A DNA stretch of 6,746 nucleotides from Rhodospirillaceae bacterium (lineage in GTDB: Bacteria > Pseudomonadota > Alphaproteobacteria > Rhodospirillales > Magnetovibrionaceae), in contig JAOUJU010000091.1 of the NCBI GenBank assembly GCA_029883045.1, forward strand, positions 1-6,746. The letters are read 5' to 3'. The position numbers and the translations under genes were made by a program. The stretch's first letter is position 1; each line of letters starts with the position of its first letter. Below the pieces are notes generated by a model that saw only the letters and a program-made list of their open reading frames with translations, ran no database searches and was not told the DNA's origin. Below, piece by piece: positions 5,805 through 6,746 of this stretch.

Positions 5805-6719
5805 ATGCAGATATATCTTCCCATAGCCGAGGTTTCGGTAAACATATTTCTCATTCTCGGTATGGGTGGCGGTGTCGGATTTCTTTCTGGGTTATTTGGT
5901 GTTGGTGGCGGGTTTCTTATGACGCCGCTGCTTATTTTTATTGGCATCCCACCCGCAGTTGCCGTTGGCACCGAAGCCAACCAAATTGTAGCATCATCCA
6001 TTTCAGGTGTTCTGGCCCACTGGAAACGTGGCAATGTTGACATAAAAATGGGCGTTGCCCTTTTGATTGGTGGCGTTATTGGGTCATCATTAGGTGTGTG
6101 GCTGTTCACCTTATTGCGTGAACTAGGCCAAATTGATCTTGTTATCAAACTTTCATATGTGGTTTTTCTTGGAATTATTGGCTCGTTGATGTTCGCCGAA
6201 AGCCTACGTGCGCTTTTGCGTTCAAAAAATAAAACTCCACCTAAGCGCAAACAGCATTACTGGATACACGGGCTTCCATTTAAAATGCGCTTCAAACGAT
6301 CCAAGGTATACATTAGCGTTCTTTTACCGCTTGGGGTTGGCCTGCTGGTTGGCATACTTTCAGCCATTATGGGTGTTGGCGGCGGTTTTGTTATGGTTCC
6401 GGCCATGATTTATCTGCTCGGCATGCCAACATCGGTGGTGGTTGGAACGTCTTTGTTTCAAATTATATTTGTTACCGCTAACGTTACGGTACTGCAATCG
6501 GTCAACAACTATGCTGTTGATGTTGTTTTGGCAACGCTGCTTTTGTTTGGTGCGGTAATTGGCGCACAATTTGGCGCGCGTGCCGGGGCTAAACTTGGCG
6601 GTGAACAGTTGCGTATTTTGCTGGCTCTTATGGTTATTGGTGTTTGTGTTAAAATTGGGCTTGATCTTACACTAGAGCCCAGTGACCTATACACAATCGT
6701 CAAGGCGGGGGGTCACTGA
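5805..6719 (+). CDS. TauE/SafE-family sulfite/organosulfonate exporter
   Basis: This 304-residue inner-membrane permease shows the two-fold internal repeat of the TauE/SafE family. Repeat 1 is GFLSGLFGVGGGFLMTPLLI (25-44) and repeat 2 is GILSAIMGVGGGFVMVPAMI (183-202). Each is followed by a G(I/M)P turn and a VGT segment (54-56; 213-215). About eight membrane helices are visible, separated by a basic cytoplasmic loop (about 137-167) rich in K and R. The start at 5805 has AAGG at 5791-5794, 10 bases upstream, and gives an N-terminus (MQIYLPIAE) that I recall from alphaproteobacterial homologues. Members export sulfite or sulfoacetate. In a sulfur-oxidizer, removal of sulfite made during thiosulfate or sulfide oxidation is the likely job (inference); the substrate cannot be read from the sequence. 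The stop overlaps the next ATG by one base. Confidence 0.9.
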   Translation: MQIYLPIAEVSVNIFLILGMGGGVGFLSGLFGVGGGFLMTPLLIFIGIPPAVAVGTEANQIVASSISGVLAHWKRGNVDIKMGVALLIGGVIGSSLGVWLFTLLRELGQIDLVIKLSYVVFLGIIGSLMFAESLRALLRSKNKTPPKRKQHYWIHGLPFKMRFKRSKVYISVLLPLGVGLLVGILSAIMGVGGGFVMVPAMIYLLGMPTSVVVGTSLFQIIFVTANVTVLQSVNNYAVDVVLATLLLFGAVIGAQFGARAGAKLGGEQLRILLALMVIGVCVKIGLDLTLEPSDLYTIVKAGGH

Positions 6720-6746
6720 TGAAAATTAACAAACACCTTACTGCCT
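6719..6746 (+). CDS. Start of a gene translationally coupled to the exporter (truncated)
   Basis: Only nine codons are visible (MKINKHLTA), with the ATG overlapping the exporter stop by one base. The purine-rich stretch at 6702-6712 (AAGG followed by a G run) gives a good ribosome site. The basic start would suit a signal peptide. In many alphaproteobacteria, a TauE/SafE gene of this type is followed by a membrane-anchored protein of the TIGR02186 family; that is my expectation from context only, and nine residues cannot confirm it. Confidence 0.6.

Noticed and set aside
5684..6040. 118-residue plus-strand reading frame bridging the regulator and exporter genes
   Set aside because: It overlaps the end of the regulator and the start of the exporter in another frame, has no recognisable domain, and its W/R/H/S-rich composition is that of an out-of-frame translation.
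5759..6250. 163-residue minus-strand frame
   Set aside because: It is antisense to the exporter, is rich in P, T and R, and has no ribosome site or family resemblance. The plus-strand exporter explains the region.

Overview
The window looks like part of a sulfur-oxidation (Sox) gene cluster from a proteobacterium, most likely an alphaproteobacterium of moderate to low GC content. This rests on the SoxB/SoxV/SoxW set, an ArsR-type regulator close to the BigR/SqrR group, and a TauE/SafE exporter whose N-terminus is of a type I associate with alphaproteobacteria. The lineage is an inference from gene content, not from a marker gene.

Layout, left to right. Plus strand: the 3' part of soxB (5' end outside the window), then soxV, a CcdA-type membrane thiol transporter, 17 bp downstream. 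Minus strand: an exported DsrE-family protein followed by soxW, an exported thioredoxin, with 20 bp between them. soxV and soxW converge with only 16 bp between their stop codons. Plus strand again: a 507-residue membrane protein with a C-terminal spermidine-synthase-like domain, divergent from the DsrE gene. Then a 189-bp regulatory gap, a small ArsR-family regulator, a 71-bp gap with an intrinsic terminator, a TauE/SafE sulfite exporter, and the first nine codons of another gene overlapping it by one base. No intergenic stretch exceeds 190 bp. I saw no RNA gene, insertion sequence or CRISPR array.

How the parts probably work together. SoxB hydrolyses sulfate from the Sox carrier-bound sulfur chain in the periplasm. 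SoxV carries electrons across the inner membrane to SoxW, which keeps periplasmic thiols such as the SoxY carrier in the reduced state. The exported DsrE-like protein has a single conserved cysteine and may handle persulfide sulfur in the same compartment. The TauE/SafE permease would remove sulfite from the cytoplasm. The ArsR protein, with two cysteines, is a plausible persulfide or redox sensor for the locus.

The least ordinary parts are: the spermidine-synthase-like membrane protein, which lacks the normal polyamine-binding signatures; the displaced second cysteine of the ArsR regulator; a terminator-like hairpin inside the arsR leader; and AT-rich inverted repeats upstream of the DsrE and arsR genes that could be operators. 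The core system itself (Sox) is known.
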